Shown one piece after another: positions 44,847 to 55,079 of a stretch of DNA of 64,000 nucleotides (positions within the stretch are counted from its first letter, which is position 1; each line of letters starts with the position of its first letter). A model generated the notes under the pieces. The model had not been told where the DNA came from and searched no databases. It was given only the letters and a program-made list of their open reading frames with translations. This DNA comes from Saccharum officinarum (lineage: Eukaryota > Streptophyta > Magnoliopsida > Poales > Poaceae), in the NCBI GenBank assembly GCA_020631735.1, contig CM036223.1:12835356-12899355 (forward strand). Direction: 5' to 3'. The translations under genes and the position numbers were made by a program.

Positions 44847-45825
44847 TGTGGCAGAACCGCCTGAATTAACACACTTTCAGAGGCACTTGTCTTCCACTAG
44901 ACACTAAGCACCCTGAAAGTGAGCCAAACCAGACAGTTCCGTCGAGCACACCCAACGGAGAACTCGAAACGTTCCACAATTTTACACCCGGGATCTAATA
45001 ATGAGTACACGCTTACAATACTTAATCCATTTCATACAACAAAGAGTCTAAGAAATTCTTTATTACAGTACCAAAGTTCAGAGTGCGATAAATTAAACAG
45101 CGGAAATAAATAACATCTAGCGGAGCGGTATAAGGATCTGTTTGTGCCCACCAGAAGAATCCTCCACACAATAGCTAGCTTCTCAAGCAGCACCTGCAAC
45201 AAGGGTAAATAAACCCTGAGTACACAATGTACTCGCAAGACTTACCCGACTGGGAATATATTTCCCGACTCTCAAGAGTATGATAAGCTTTATGGCTTGT
45301 GGTTCTTGTTTGCAGAAAGCAATACTAAGAGTGAGTCCTTATTTCATTAAGTTATTAGCAGCCATGTTAAATTCATTATCCAACCTGCTATGTAAGCACC
45401 TGTTCTATCACCAAGCAAGGGTTGAGTAATCAGAATCATTTTTCCATCTTGCATATGCCAGTTCTTACTACGGTGCTAGATCGTAGTCAAGCTGTACCGT
45501 CACGTGGAAACGGTGATTCGTGAATTAATGTGCCCAGCTGGGTACCTAGAAAAACACACGCCTCGCTCGCACCCCAGGCACGAGCAAGACCAACCCATTC
45601 CACTCCTGTCACGGGTTCCAGGTCCCCGTCCAAACTTGGACTCTAAGCTCCCACACTTGAGGCATGGCCTCAAAGTGGTGCTTAGACCTCCACCTATCCC
45701 CGCCTCCAATCAGTCGGTCCGGAAAGAGCCGGAGCCAATGACAAGAGAGTAACAAGCCTTCCCGCTCTCATAAGCAAGTATATGCCCGGGATAATAAATC
45801 TGTGACTTGACCAGGGTCCATACAT
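44847..45825 (-). repeat. Truncated 5' LTR of the Tekay-like element
   Basis: Matches the terminal 982 bp of the 3' LTR (35831-36812). Similarity stops at gaccagggtccat, 45,825, and rearranged pieces of LTR sequence (acaagagagtaacaagcc) follow to about 45,875. About 2.9 kb of the LTR is missing. Confidence 0.85.
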
Positions 45826-46769
45826 GACTGAGCCATGACAAGAGAGTAACAAGCCTCCAATCAGTCACCGTGAGTACAAGGCGCTCTTGTCGCCATCGAC
45901 AAACGCGGCCACGGCATGGCTGGTCCTCCTTTGCTCAATGGCCAATGGATGTGTGCAGAACAAGTAAGATGAGCACTGGAAAAGCGTTTGACCAAGGAGG
46001 TGCAGACAATAGTGGACATCAAATTCATGACGACGGATGATGTCAAACCAGCCATGGATTAATTAGCCAGGAATTGGATTTAATTAGTCATGTTCTAAAT
46101 TTGCACGGTGATTTATATTTTTTTTTACTTAAAACAAACTTTCTATGATTTTTATAACATTAAAATAACATTTTAGTATTATTAATGTACTATTTTAGTA
46201 TTGTTACATTTATTATAAGAAAAATATTTGGATTTTTTTGAAAAATATTTCTACAGCTTTTTGTATAGTCTAATGGACCTTCCCGAGCTATCATAAAAGT
46301 TCAACTTATCTCTCTCATGGCTGACGTGACGCCACATAGGATAGCTGACGTGTCGTCACGCAGCCAAAACTGCTTTCAAACCCATCGAGGGAGGTAAATC
46401 AATCGGTTTCAATAGTTCTTGGAGCACAGACATCTGGTTTTCCAGTTGACGGAGGTAATCGAACTATGTCAATAGTTGAGGGAGGTCAGAAGGACTTTTT
46501 CCGCATATCAACTACGAAAGTTTGTATGTTTGCTATAAAATGAAAGAAGCCCATTTGGCCTCCATTTACTAATGAATGAGTTCGATTTGCCTCTCTTAGT
46601 TAGATTTTAAGACTCCAGTTTTTTGGAATCATCCTATGTACCTCTTTAAGTGATTTTAAAGTTTGTTTTTAGCCATGACACCACGTCAGCCATCATATGT
46701 GGCACCACGTCACCCACGAGGGAGGTAATCAGACTTTCTCAATAGTATAGGGAGATCAATTAGACTTTA
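45826..46769. other. Junction region with MULE-like ggaggtaatc repeats
   Basis: After scrambled LTR pieces there is a short stretch of unassigned sequence (45,880-46,070). A ggaggtaatc(a/g)nact...tcaatag motif then occurs three times (46,390, 46,455, 46,732). This looks like worn ends of Mutator-like elements. No gene is seen. Confidence 0.35.
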
Positions 46770-47079
46770 TAAAAAAATGTCAAAATATCTTTTAAAAATA
46801 TCCAAATAATTTTATTGAATAAATCTGCATTAAAAAATAAAGTCTGTTTTAACTTATAGCTTCTATAAGAACATCACTTTGGCTCTACTCAACAAAGTTC
46901 GTAGGAAAAACTTGATTGTACAACAAGGTTTGATTAATAATAGATGGACCGAACATGTCTGTCCAATTACAACATAGACATAGACAGAGACTATGTATCT
47001 AGACATACTAGATATCTAGGTATAGTGAAAAAATCTATGGATAATAGTAATAGTAATAGTAATAATAATAGCAGCAGCA

Positions 47080-47175
<96 letters not shown>

Positions 47176-47633
47176 TAAAGCTTTTTGTACAAAGGGTGTT
47201 CAAAAGTTTTTTGAAACAAAACCCTTTCGGAAAAATGTTGATTAAAAATATCCATGTTATATTCGGTGGGGGTTTCACGCCACAATTTTTAAGGCTCTCA
47301 CGTGTTAGAAACAACAGACAAGTTTTATTCTCATGAAACTTATTTCATCTCATAAAACTTGTATGATCTCTCTCCATTTACACTATTTTCATATTTCAGT
47401 TTATTTTAAGACTGGTGCAAGATCACCATGTCCAGCGCATGCACTTAATGGACCAGTACACCTTTAGTTCCAAATTCATTTAGAGGGTTCCTTCGGGACT
47501 GATGTGATGCTCTGTTCACTTGAACTTATCAGACATGTACTGTTTTAGCGAAATAACAGTGTCTTTCTCTCACAACAAATCAGCATCAGCCGTTAGGGAT
47601 AAGCTGAGGCCACACGGGAGGCACGTGGATTAT
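46770..47633 (+). repeat. Dispersed repeat R, copy 2
   Basis: Direct copy of 34,260-35,010 placed on the other side of the Tekay-like element. It has a longer AAT tract and a 60-bp insertion near 47,425. Homology ends at cacgtg (about 47,631). Confidence 0.75.
47038..47174 (+). repeat. Compound (AAT)n / (AGC)n microsatellite
   Basis: An aatagt run, a gcagcagcag block, then about 31 uninterrupted AAT units. The poly-Asn, poly-Ile and poly-Leu ORFs here are repeat artefacts. Confidence 0.95.
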
Positions 47634-48104
47634 TATGTGCTATTGATGGACTGATAAAATTATGTTGCGCCACATTGGTTTGGTTTTATTATGGACCCAT
47701 ATATCCATGCAAAAACTTGGGTGATGTGTGGGATTTGGTCGGTCAGATTTCTTAGTGCCACAGACTTAAGTGATACAATTAATTATACCCATGACAGGAA
47801 TCTTACAAGACGTGTATGTTTAAACAGATTTTTTGTGAAGAATGTGCCGGTGTGTGCGTGCAGCCTTGAGCAGTGGACCCCAATTTGAACAGGGAACCCA
47901 TCAACTTGTCCAGCAAGCCTGAGCAACCACGACTGCGGTGGCGCTGCAGCTGCACGTCCAGCTGGCAGCGTGACGTCGGCCGTCGTCTGTAGGGACGGAA
48001 CGGCCCCCACATGGCCCATGCATGGGCGCGCGTGAGCACGGATCCTGTGAGCTTGCTCGATCGGCGCGTGTGATCCGAGCGTGAGGAATCTTCGCCACTA
48101 CAGG
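47634..48104. other. Intergenic, no gene seen
   Basis: Mixed composition with a moderately GC-rich part at 47,880-48,070. The segment aacttgtccaacaagc-type (47,903) is similar to one at 50,587, so the two stretches may be related duplicates flanking MITEs. Confidence 0.3.
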
Positions 48105-48350
48105 GTGTGTCTAAAAAATATTTTGCAAAATATTTTAGATTCCAGTCATATTGAATCTTTAGATACATACATGAAACATTAAATATAGATAAAAAATAAA
48201 ATTAATTACACAATTTAGTTGTAAATCACGAGACGAATCTTTTAAGGCTAATTAGTGCATGATCGGACAATAATTGTCAAATAACAACGAAAGAGCTACA
48301 GTAGCGCTACAGTTATATTTTGCAAAAAAATTGAGAACTAAACAAGGCCT
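48105..48350. mobile_element. hAT-like MITE, family A, copy 2
   Basis: Ends ctaaacaaggcc at the right; the left end is worn. The interior has acatgaaacattaaatatag, cgagacgaatcttttaaggc and gctacagtagc blocks. Confidence 0.6.
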
Positions 48351-48832
48351 TAGTTGCATGATGTAAAGTTTTGGAAAAAATACTGTAGCACTTTCGTTTA
48401 TATTTGGCAATTATTGTCCAACCATGGACTAATTAGCAGGCTGTTTAGTTGGCAAAATTTTTGGCGAAACGCTACTGTAGCAGTTTCGTTGTTATTTGGC
48501 AAATATTGTCCAATCATAGTCTAATTAGACTTAAAAGATTTGTCTCGTCCATTTCATCTAAACTGTGTAATTAGTTTTATTTTTTATCTATATTTAATGC
48601 TTCATGCATGCGTTCAAAGATTCGATGTGACGGGGAATCTGAAATTTTTGGCAAAATTTTTGGCATCTAAACGGTGCCTAGGTTCGAAAGATTCGTCTCG
48701 TGATTTACAATCAAACTATATAATTAATTATTTTTTTTACATATATTTAATGCTCTATGCATACGTCAAAGATTCGATGTGACAGGAATCCTGTAAACTT
48801 TTGGAATTTGGAAGTGAAGTAAACAGGGCCAC
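48351..48832. mobile_element. Nested pair of family A MITEs (copies 3 and 4)
   Basis: An outer copy is split into 48351-48441 and 48683-48832. Its two halves rejoin at the actaattag/ttcgaaagattcgtc boundary. A second copy (48442-48682), in the same orientation, fills the break. Both have the tactgtagca and attcgatgtgac blocks. The outer copy ends aacagggcc. Confidence 0.7.
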
Positions 48833-48842
48833 AGTATGCTTA

Positions 48843-49082
48843 CCCCTTGTTTAGTTTGCCTCAAAGTTTCAAGTTTTTTCACTCTCTCCATCACATTAAT
48901 TTTTAACCGCTTGCATGGAGTATTACATGTAGGTAAAAAAATAACTAATTACATAGTTTAGTTGGAAATCACGAGATGAATCTTTTGAGCCTAGTTGGTC
49001 CATGATTGGACAATATTTGCCAAATAAGACGAAAGTGGTACTATTCATCGGTTTGAAATTTTCTTCGATCTAAAAAGGGCTT
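48843..49082. mobile_element. hAT-like MITE, family A, copy 5
   Basis: Starts ccccttgtttagtttgcc and ends with a worn terminus near aaaaagggctt. The interior blocks are as in copy 1, with the conserved atgattggacaatatttgcc segment. Confidence 0.65.
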
Positions 49083-49370
49083 AGTATGTCGTGTCATCGT
49101 ACGTAACGTGACGGGCTCGCTGCGCTGGGATTGAGCGTCATCGTCATGTCCGTCCGTGCTGCCTGCCTGTACTGTGCTGTACACACGGAGGACGTACGGT
49201 ACGGAGGAGAGGAAAGTTTTCTGATCGCCCATGGACATGTCGCTCCATCGCTGCCTGTGTCGATGAACTAACTGATCACGCACAGCCCGGGTCGGTTCGA
49301 TTGTGAGTTTGTAACGCAACAATTACGTTTTCTTTCGGTCGGAACATACCATGCATTTCGCTGTAAGGAA
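49083..49370. other. Spacer between MITEs, no gene seen
   Basis: Moderately GC-rich stretch. Part of it (tacgtaacgtgacg...gattgagcg-type, 49,100-49,170) resembles 50,697-50,770, so the two may be duplicates. Confidence 0.35.
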
Positions 49371-49612
49371 ATGCACTATATATTTTCAAAAAAATTTGCA
49401 AAATTTTTCAGATTACTCGTCACATCGAATCTTTAGACACATGTATGAAGCATTAAATATAGATAAAAAATAAAACTAATTACACAGTTTAGACGAAATG
49501 GACGAGACGAATCTTTTAAGTCTAATTAGACCATGATTGGATACTAATTGCCAAATAAAACGAAATTTGCTACAGTGTCATTTTGCAAAAAAAAATAGCA
49601 ACTAAACAGGCC
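49371..49612. mobile_element. hAT-like MITE, family A, copy 6
   Basis: Begins with a worn left end in atgcactatatattttc, carries all family blocks and ends caactaaacaggccc. Confidence 0.65.
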
Positions 49613-50092
49613 CATAATATAAATGTGTTCGTTCGCCGAAAAATATATACCTGCTTGCAAAAGTTGTTCTATGTTTCAGAGAAAGAAATGGTAGTCAGAA
49701 CCGAGCACCAAACTATTAACATGATTATTGTCATAACGAAGTTAAATGCAACTTGTTGCCGCAATGAAGTTAAATGCGATTAGTACATGATTATATCTGT
49801 TATTATTTCTTTGGGAAAACTTATAACCAGTCAAATCTATTTTTTTCTGACATCAAGTGACACTGATATTAATTGGTCACTCCAAAATTACCAAAAGAGA
49901 ATCTATAAAAAGGTTGGTGCAAAACTTGGGTGATGTGTGGGTTTCGATCAGGCCAAATCACTCAGAATTCTTAACGCCACAAATTCATGTGATACAGTCA
50001 TATCCATCACACTAACGTTGCAGTGAAAAAATAATGATAATCAATCTAGGAGTATGAAACATGATCCGGCCAGAGAAAATGACAGGACAAAG
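49613..50092. other. Spacer, no gene seen
   Basis: AT-rich intergenic sequence. The segment 49,915-50,010 resembles 47,715-47,790 (caaaacttgggtgatgtgtgg), which suggests another duplicated stretch. Confidence 0.35.
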
Positions 50093-50217
50093 GTCCCGTT
50101 CATTCGGCTTATAATTCGTCTTTTTCAGCTTGTTTTTTCAGCCGAAACAGTATTTTTCTCTCACAATAAATCAGCTAATAGTATTTTTCAACCGGCTTAT
50201 CAGCACAGCCAAACGGC
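50093..50217. mobile_element. MITE, family B, copy 1 (gttcattcggctta type)
   Basis: Starts cccgttcattcggcttataa and ends agccaaacggctc. The flanking octamers caaaggtc and caaagtaa are similar. The copy at 55308-55431 has the same structure. Confidence 0.6.
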
Positions 50218-50302
50218 TCCAAAGTAAATTTACATTGAGTTTTGAACGAAAATGGGGCCAGCAGTGTGCTGTGGATGGTGGTACGTGGACAAACCAATCA
50301 AC

Positions 50303-50587
50303 GGCCGTGTTTAGATCCAGGATTCGGGTGGCCGAATCGGCTCTGGCTGCTACAGTGTTCCTGCTGGAACACTGTAGCAGCTTTTGTTTTTTAGTGCAAA
50401 AAATTATCCAAAAAATGATTAATTAGACTCAAAATGTTCGTCTCGCAAAGTACAACAAAACTGTGCAATTAGTTTTTGATTTCATCTACATTTAGTACTC
50501 CATGCATTTGCCGACATTTTGATGTGACGGGGAATCTCCTTTTTGCATAGTAAAATTTAGGGTTGGATTTGGGAACTAAACCAGGCC
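50303..50587. mobile_element. hAT-like MITE, family A, copy 7, with strong hairpin
   Basis: Ends ggccgtgtttagatcc (left) and gggaactaaaccaggcc (right). A perfect 16-bp hairpin with a 4-base loop lies at 50346-50381. Confidence 0.7.
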
Positions 50588-51109
50588 AACTTGTCCAACA
50601 AGCTTCGTCTGTAGCTGTAGGGATGGAGCGGACCCCATGGTTGGCGCGCGTGAGCATGAAAAGCCCGCGGACTCCGTGTTCTGCAGGTTGTGGCCGTACG
50701 TAACGTGACGCGCTCGCTCCAGGATTGATGGGCGTCGCCGTCGTATCCGTGCTGCCTGCACTGTACACAGGAGTACGGGGGACAGGAATATTTTCCGATC
50801 GACCTGAGCTGCAGTTCGCAGCCGTTGCACGTCTTGCGCTGCACCCACAGGGGCATAAGAAATGTACCACAAATATGTGTTTTTTTTGCCCCTTATTTTC
50901 CTATACATACTAAATCCGTTCCAAATTATAGTTCGTTTAACTTTTTTGACCCTATGTTTAACCCCTCGTCTTATTCAAAAATTTCACTTCTTTTGTTATG
51001 GCTTGCTTTATTAACAAAAAGTTCTTCAAGAATTACTTAAATTTAACTACATTTACACAATTTTTTAAAATAAGACGAGTGAGGTCAAAAAAGTCAAACG
51101 AACTATAAT
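50588..51109. other. Spacer, no gene seen
   Basis: Moderately GC-rich to 50,860, then AT-rich. A segment pairs in inverted orientation with its neighbour (ccaaattatagttcgttt at 50,931 and aacgaactataatttg at 51,098), giving a possible MITE of about 190 bp (50,924-51,118). No coding region is seen. Confidence 0.4.
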
Positions 51110-51329
51110 TTGAAACGGAAAGAGTACATTCATGGCTCACCTACTCATCATCTCATAAACACGACAGACAACAAATTAAGCCAGTGTCGCCACCCCTGTT
51201 TATGTGTGCGCCCACATGGGGACCCGCCGTTCGATTGTCGCCCGCGCGCGACCGACCCCAAGCGGGCAACGCTCGCGCCTCCCTCACTTCCCCCGCTTGG
51301 ATGTATGCGCTCGCTCGGCGGCACCCCAG

Positions 51330-52225
51330 CGGCGCCAGGTGGATCTCATTGCAATATGTGCAACACTAGATTTACTTTTGCAACATCCAGATGGATCACT
51401 TGTAACATACGTCCGAAATAGTTAAAGCACTTGCAATATACGTCTCATTCACTTGCAAAAACAACTGAAAGCCATTGCAAACATATCCAACACCCAGATA
51501 AAAACACTTGCAACATATGCAGGGGTGAAAACGCTATGGATATTTTCACACCGTATTCAAGACCGAATTTGTTTAGAGGGGTTTTAATCCGTCCATATCC
51601 GAGTTCGGATATTCAACATCCAATACCGTATTCGTATCCGAATATTTAAATCGCATATTTATGATGTCAATATCCAATTGTATCATATCCGACATTAGTT
51701 GATACTATCCGTATCCGAATCCGAATCCGGACAGAAATATGAAAACAAATGTGATACCAGTGATATCCGTCCGTATCCAATCCATTTTCATAGGTATGAA
51801 ATACATAAAACACTTGAGACATGCCCTTGCAACATGCATATTATGCAACATCCAAATATATACTTTTTCAACATCTAGATGAAACGCGTGAAACATATAT
51901 CTAAACACCTGAAACATTTGAAAAATATACTTGCAACATGAAACATGCACTTGCAACATGCATATATATAGTCATTGCAACATACGCAACATTCAAAAGA
52001 AACACTTGAAACATACCCTTACAACATACGTATATAACCATTCCAACATACGCAACATTTAGATGAAACACTTGAAACATACCCTTACAACATACGTATA
52101 TAACCATTCCAACATACGCAACATTCAGATGAAACACTTGAAACATACGTCTGAAACACCTGAAACACAACATCGTTGGTTGCCCTACATGGTGGGGAAC
52201 TGTGGTAGCTAGCAAGCGGCGCTAG
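51330..52225. repeat. GCAACAT-type dispersed repeat, block 1
   Basis: Many imperfect repeats of (t)gcaacat(a)c, gaaacac(c)tgaaaca and acatacgtatata at irregular 20-70-bp spacing. Two units of about 68 bp near 51,985-52,130 are nearly identical. Such arrays are common in grass Mutator-like elements, but I see no clear TIR. Low-complexity reading frames here are not genes. Confidence 0.6.
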
Positions 52226-52237
52226 GTGCAGTGCGTC

Positions 52238-52245
<8 letters not shown>

Positions 52246-52272
<27 letters not shown>

Positions 52273-52293
52273 GAGGAGGAGGAGGGGGAGGTC
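52246..52293. repeat. (GT)n(GA)n(GGA)n microsatellite
   Basis: A purine-rich tract: gtgtgtgtgtg, gagagagagaga, then aggaggaggagg. Confidence 0.9.
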
Positions 52294-52758
52294 ATCAGCA
52301 GCACAGCGAACAACGTAGGTGCTTCAGTTAGTGCTCGAACCTATCGTCTATATCCTCAGCCATGAGCATGCGGTTGAGGTTGATGTAGCCCAACATGGTG
52401 TCCAAGAACACTTATAGATGTTTACTCTTTTTGAAAGATGTCTACAAAAACACCTCAAAAAAACCATCTTATGTTCTATAAAAATAAAGATAGAAAGAAA
52501 ATTTTCCAATATAATTTTGAATTTGAGCTTATACCTAAATTCAAACTATATCGTTTCTACTATGAAAACATACTATAAAGTTTTCTCTACAAAGTGCGTT
52601 TGAAAGTTTTTATGAAACAAAACTCTTTTGGGAAAATGTTGATTAAAATATACATGTTATATCCTCGACATATATGGCTCAAAGTCACGAAGCAAAATGA
52701 GTTGAATACGAGCTAGAGCTCATAGTTAACATATTATTATGTCTATATGAATGCTTTC

Positions 52759-52762
<4 letters not shown>

Positions 52763-52845
<83 letters not shown>
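52763..52845. repeat. (AT)n microsatellite of 83 bp
   Basis: Uninterrupted alternating AT, a likely cruciform or slippage site. Its length in the assembly may be collapsed. Confidence 0.95.
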
Positions 52846-52848
<3 letters not shown>

Positions 52849-53105
52849 GGCACCCTGACATCATCCATTTAGAATTTTAGATTAGTATTAATATTGTAGC
52901 GTTTGGAAGTCGTGGATAAGAAGAATGTGTATGGCTGTGTGTGCACGCTTGGAAATTGAAGGTGGTCCGTGGACGGCGGACCCCGATTTGAAGAGCATGC
53001 AAACCATCAACATGTTCAGAAAGCTTTCGCAACAAGTACGCGTTTTCTTCGGACGGAACATACCGTACCATTTCGCTGTAGGTAAGCAAGTCTTTGTCCA
53101 TCCGA

Positions 53106-53366
53106 GGCCTGGTTTAGATACCATATTTCACGTCAAATTTCACTATGCAAAAATAAGATTTCTCGTTACATTAAAATACCGGCAAATGTATGGAGTACTA
53201 AATGTAGATGAAATAAAAAAAACTAATTGCACAGTTTTGTTGTACTTTACGAGACGAACATTTTGAGTCTAATTAATCAATGTTTGGACAAAAATTTACA
53301 AATACAAACGAAATCTTGCACTGTGCAAAATCTGCACATCCCGATTCGGCCGAACTAAACACGGCC
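53106..53366. mobile_element. hAT-like MITE, family A, copy 8 (reverse orientation)
   Basis: Starts ggcctggtttagatacc and ends ccgaactaaacacggcc. Its interior is the inverse of copy 7, without the 16-bp hairpin. Confidence 0.7.
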
Positions 53367-53499
53367 CGAGCGACCCCGTGACCTTATCTATCAAACTCGT
53401 CGCGACATTCTGCACTAGAGCAGCAAGCTCTGCACCGGCGAGCTTCCATTACCGGTCAGCAAAGAGATCTCTATTTCCAAGCAATGAGGAGATGTTGCA

Positions 53500-53940
53500 C
53501 AAAAAAAACGTATGCTGCAAACATATGTTTTCAGACGTATGTTGTAAGGCTTTGTACCGAAGTTGCAAAAGTAGGTCGGGTGTTGCAAAAATAGATCGGA
53601 GTATTGCACATGTTGCAATGCCTATACACGTATGTTTCAAATGTATGTTCCAAATGTATTCCCATCTCTATCACACGTATGTTGCAAGTATTTTCATCTA
53701 GATGTTGCAAAAGTAGATTTAGAAGTGGCATATATATGTGTTGCAAGCATATATTTCAAGTGGTTATAAGTGTTTTGTAAGTATTTTTTTCTGGATGTTG
53801 CATACGTTTGCAATGGTTTTCAAGTGTTTTTGCAAGTGTTTCAGACGCATGTTTTGAGTGTTTCATCTGTCTTCTTTGTATATTGTAACTGTTGCATATG
53901 AATGTTTCAAAAGTAGATCGGGAGTTGCACATCGGATGCA
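53500..53940. repeat. GCAACAT-type dispersed repeat, block 2 (inverse orientation)
   Basis: Carries atgttgcaa, tgtttcaa and gtgtttcatc motifs, the reverse complements of those in block 1. The two blocks face each other across 52.2-53.5 kb. Confidence 0.6.
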
Positions 53941-54229
53941 CGTGGGAACGGTCGGCGGCACGGGTGACGTCCAAGACACCATGGGCCCACTACTGAGGCG
54001 TTCGCCCGCAAGTCCGACGCGATGGTGTGAGTGCTCGCTCGCTCAGTGGGTATTGTCCGACGCTAGTGCATGCCACGAATTAGACGTCTAGGCGCTAGCA
54101 AGTCCGTTGTGAAAAAATATGACAAATTTATTTGGAAGATAAGAAAACGTCCTCCAACTCCAACAACGACAGTGGAACACTGGAACTGTTGCAGCGAGTT
54201 GGACTCATCTTAATTGTGCGAAGTAGACC
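53941..54229. other. Spacer, no gene seen
   Basis: GC-rich part (53,940-54,090) adjoining the repeat block, then mixed sequence with no domain. Confidence 0.3.
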
Positions 54230-54365
54230 ACACTATTGGGTCCGCTGGGCTCACACACGCGAGCACAGGATGACCTTACCCGGCAGCCCGGTCGCAATGT
54301 AGCCGTGGTGGTTCCAGATGTCCTCGAAGCTCGTAGTTCAGGACCAATCCCATCCATTGACGTGT
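54230..54365 (-). pseudogene. DUF1618 gene fragment
   Basis: The minus strand, across two frames, reads an NYELR piece, FEDIWNHHGYIATGLPG and VILCS. This lines up with the VRFQEIWNDDSYALTGL segment of the intact DUF1618 gene at 31.4-33.9 kb. It is a short, frameshifted relic. The match covers only about 35 codons, so the family call is moderate. Confidence 0.5.
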
Positions 54366-54655
54366 TTTTTTTTTATATTTTAATCATTTTTATTCAACAT
54401 TTTAATAATAACCCTATTTAAAACTTTTCCGCGCATTTAACCCTTTTGCATAAATAAATAATGTTGTCGCGTCAAATGAGTTAGCGCAGCAAGATCTGCC
54501 ACGTTGGACGGCGTTTGCTACGTGAAAAACCTTGTCACACCACTCCCGTTGGCATGACAGTATTATTTTGCCGCGCCACCGGAATTGGCGTGATAAAACT
54601 CGACTTTAAAAAAGGGACCTGTCTACCAAATACACGTGTGTTTCTAAGCAATCCA
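54366..54655. other. Spacer, no gene seen
   Basis: A T-run at 54,370, then AT-rich sequence and a moderately GC-rich part at 54,480-54,600. No domain is seen. Confidence 0.3.
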
Positions 54656-54860
54656 ACATGCGCGTGTTTTTTGCAAACAAAACACAGATTGTGGGCACTA
54701 AGAAATCTGTGCGTTTTTTTGCAAACAAAACACACAGATTTGGTCAGCCTAGCTAACAGCACATAACAGAAAATCCGTGTGTTTTTTCCTTATAAAACAC
54801 ACAAAAAAACATACAAGGCAAAAAAAACGTGTGTTTTTCAAGGAAAAAACACACAGATCC
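54656..54860. repeat. Four consecutive GTGTTTT/AAAACAC hairpins
   Basis: Inverted pairs at 54664-54685, 54703-54741, 54777-54802 and 54828-54856, each with arms of 7-15 bases. The second and fourth end in acacacagat, and the first in a worn form of it. Confidence 0.75.
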
Positions 54861-55079
54861 TGATGGACTCTGTCCTAGTTGTAATCTGTGCTAGAGGCCC
54901 AAAAAAACAACCATTCAGCCCACAAAACAAGTCAAATACAAGGCCCTTCTTATAAAGTATGAGGCCCAACAGCCCAGCAGAGCAAATAAACCTACATCTA
55001 CTTGGGAATGAAGAAACCGATCCCACACAGATCAAGTCCCACAAAACCTGTACACATGTACTCAAGTCCTAGGCCCATC

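Larger units (their letters stand above)
35831..45825 (-). mobile_element. Tekay/Del-like Ty3-gypsy chromovirus retrotransposon
   Basis: Order on the minus strand is truncated 5' LTR (45825-44847), primer binding site (44844-44833), gag-pol (44385-39790), polypurine tract (39716-39702) and 3' LTR (39701-35831). The integrase is followed by a chromodomain-like tail. The long LTR and the TGTAACACC start fit the Tekay lineage. The 5' LTR keeps only its last 979 bp, so no element-wide target duplication can be tested. The polyprotein has in-frame stops and cannot be active. Confidence 0.9.

Noticed and set aside
51330..52225. CRISPR-like array
   Set aside because: The repeats are imperfect, spaced irregularly, and belong to a dispersed plant repeat. 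CRISPR is not expected in a plant nuclear genome.
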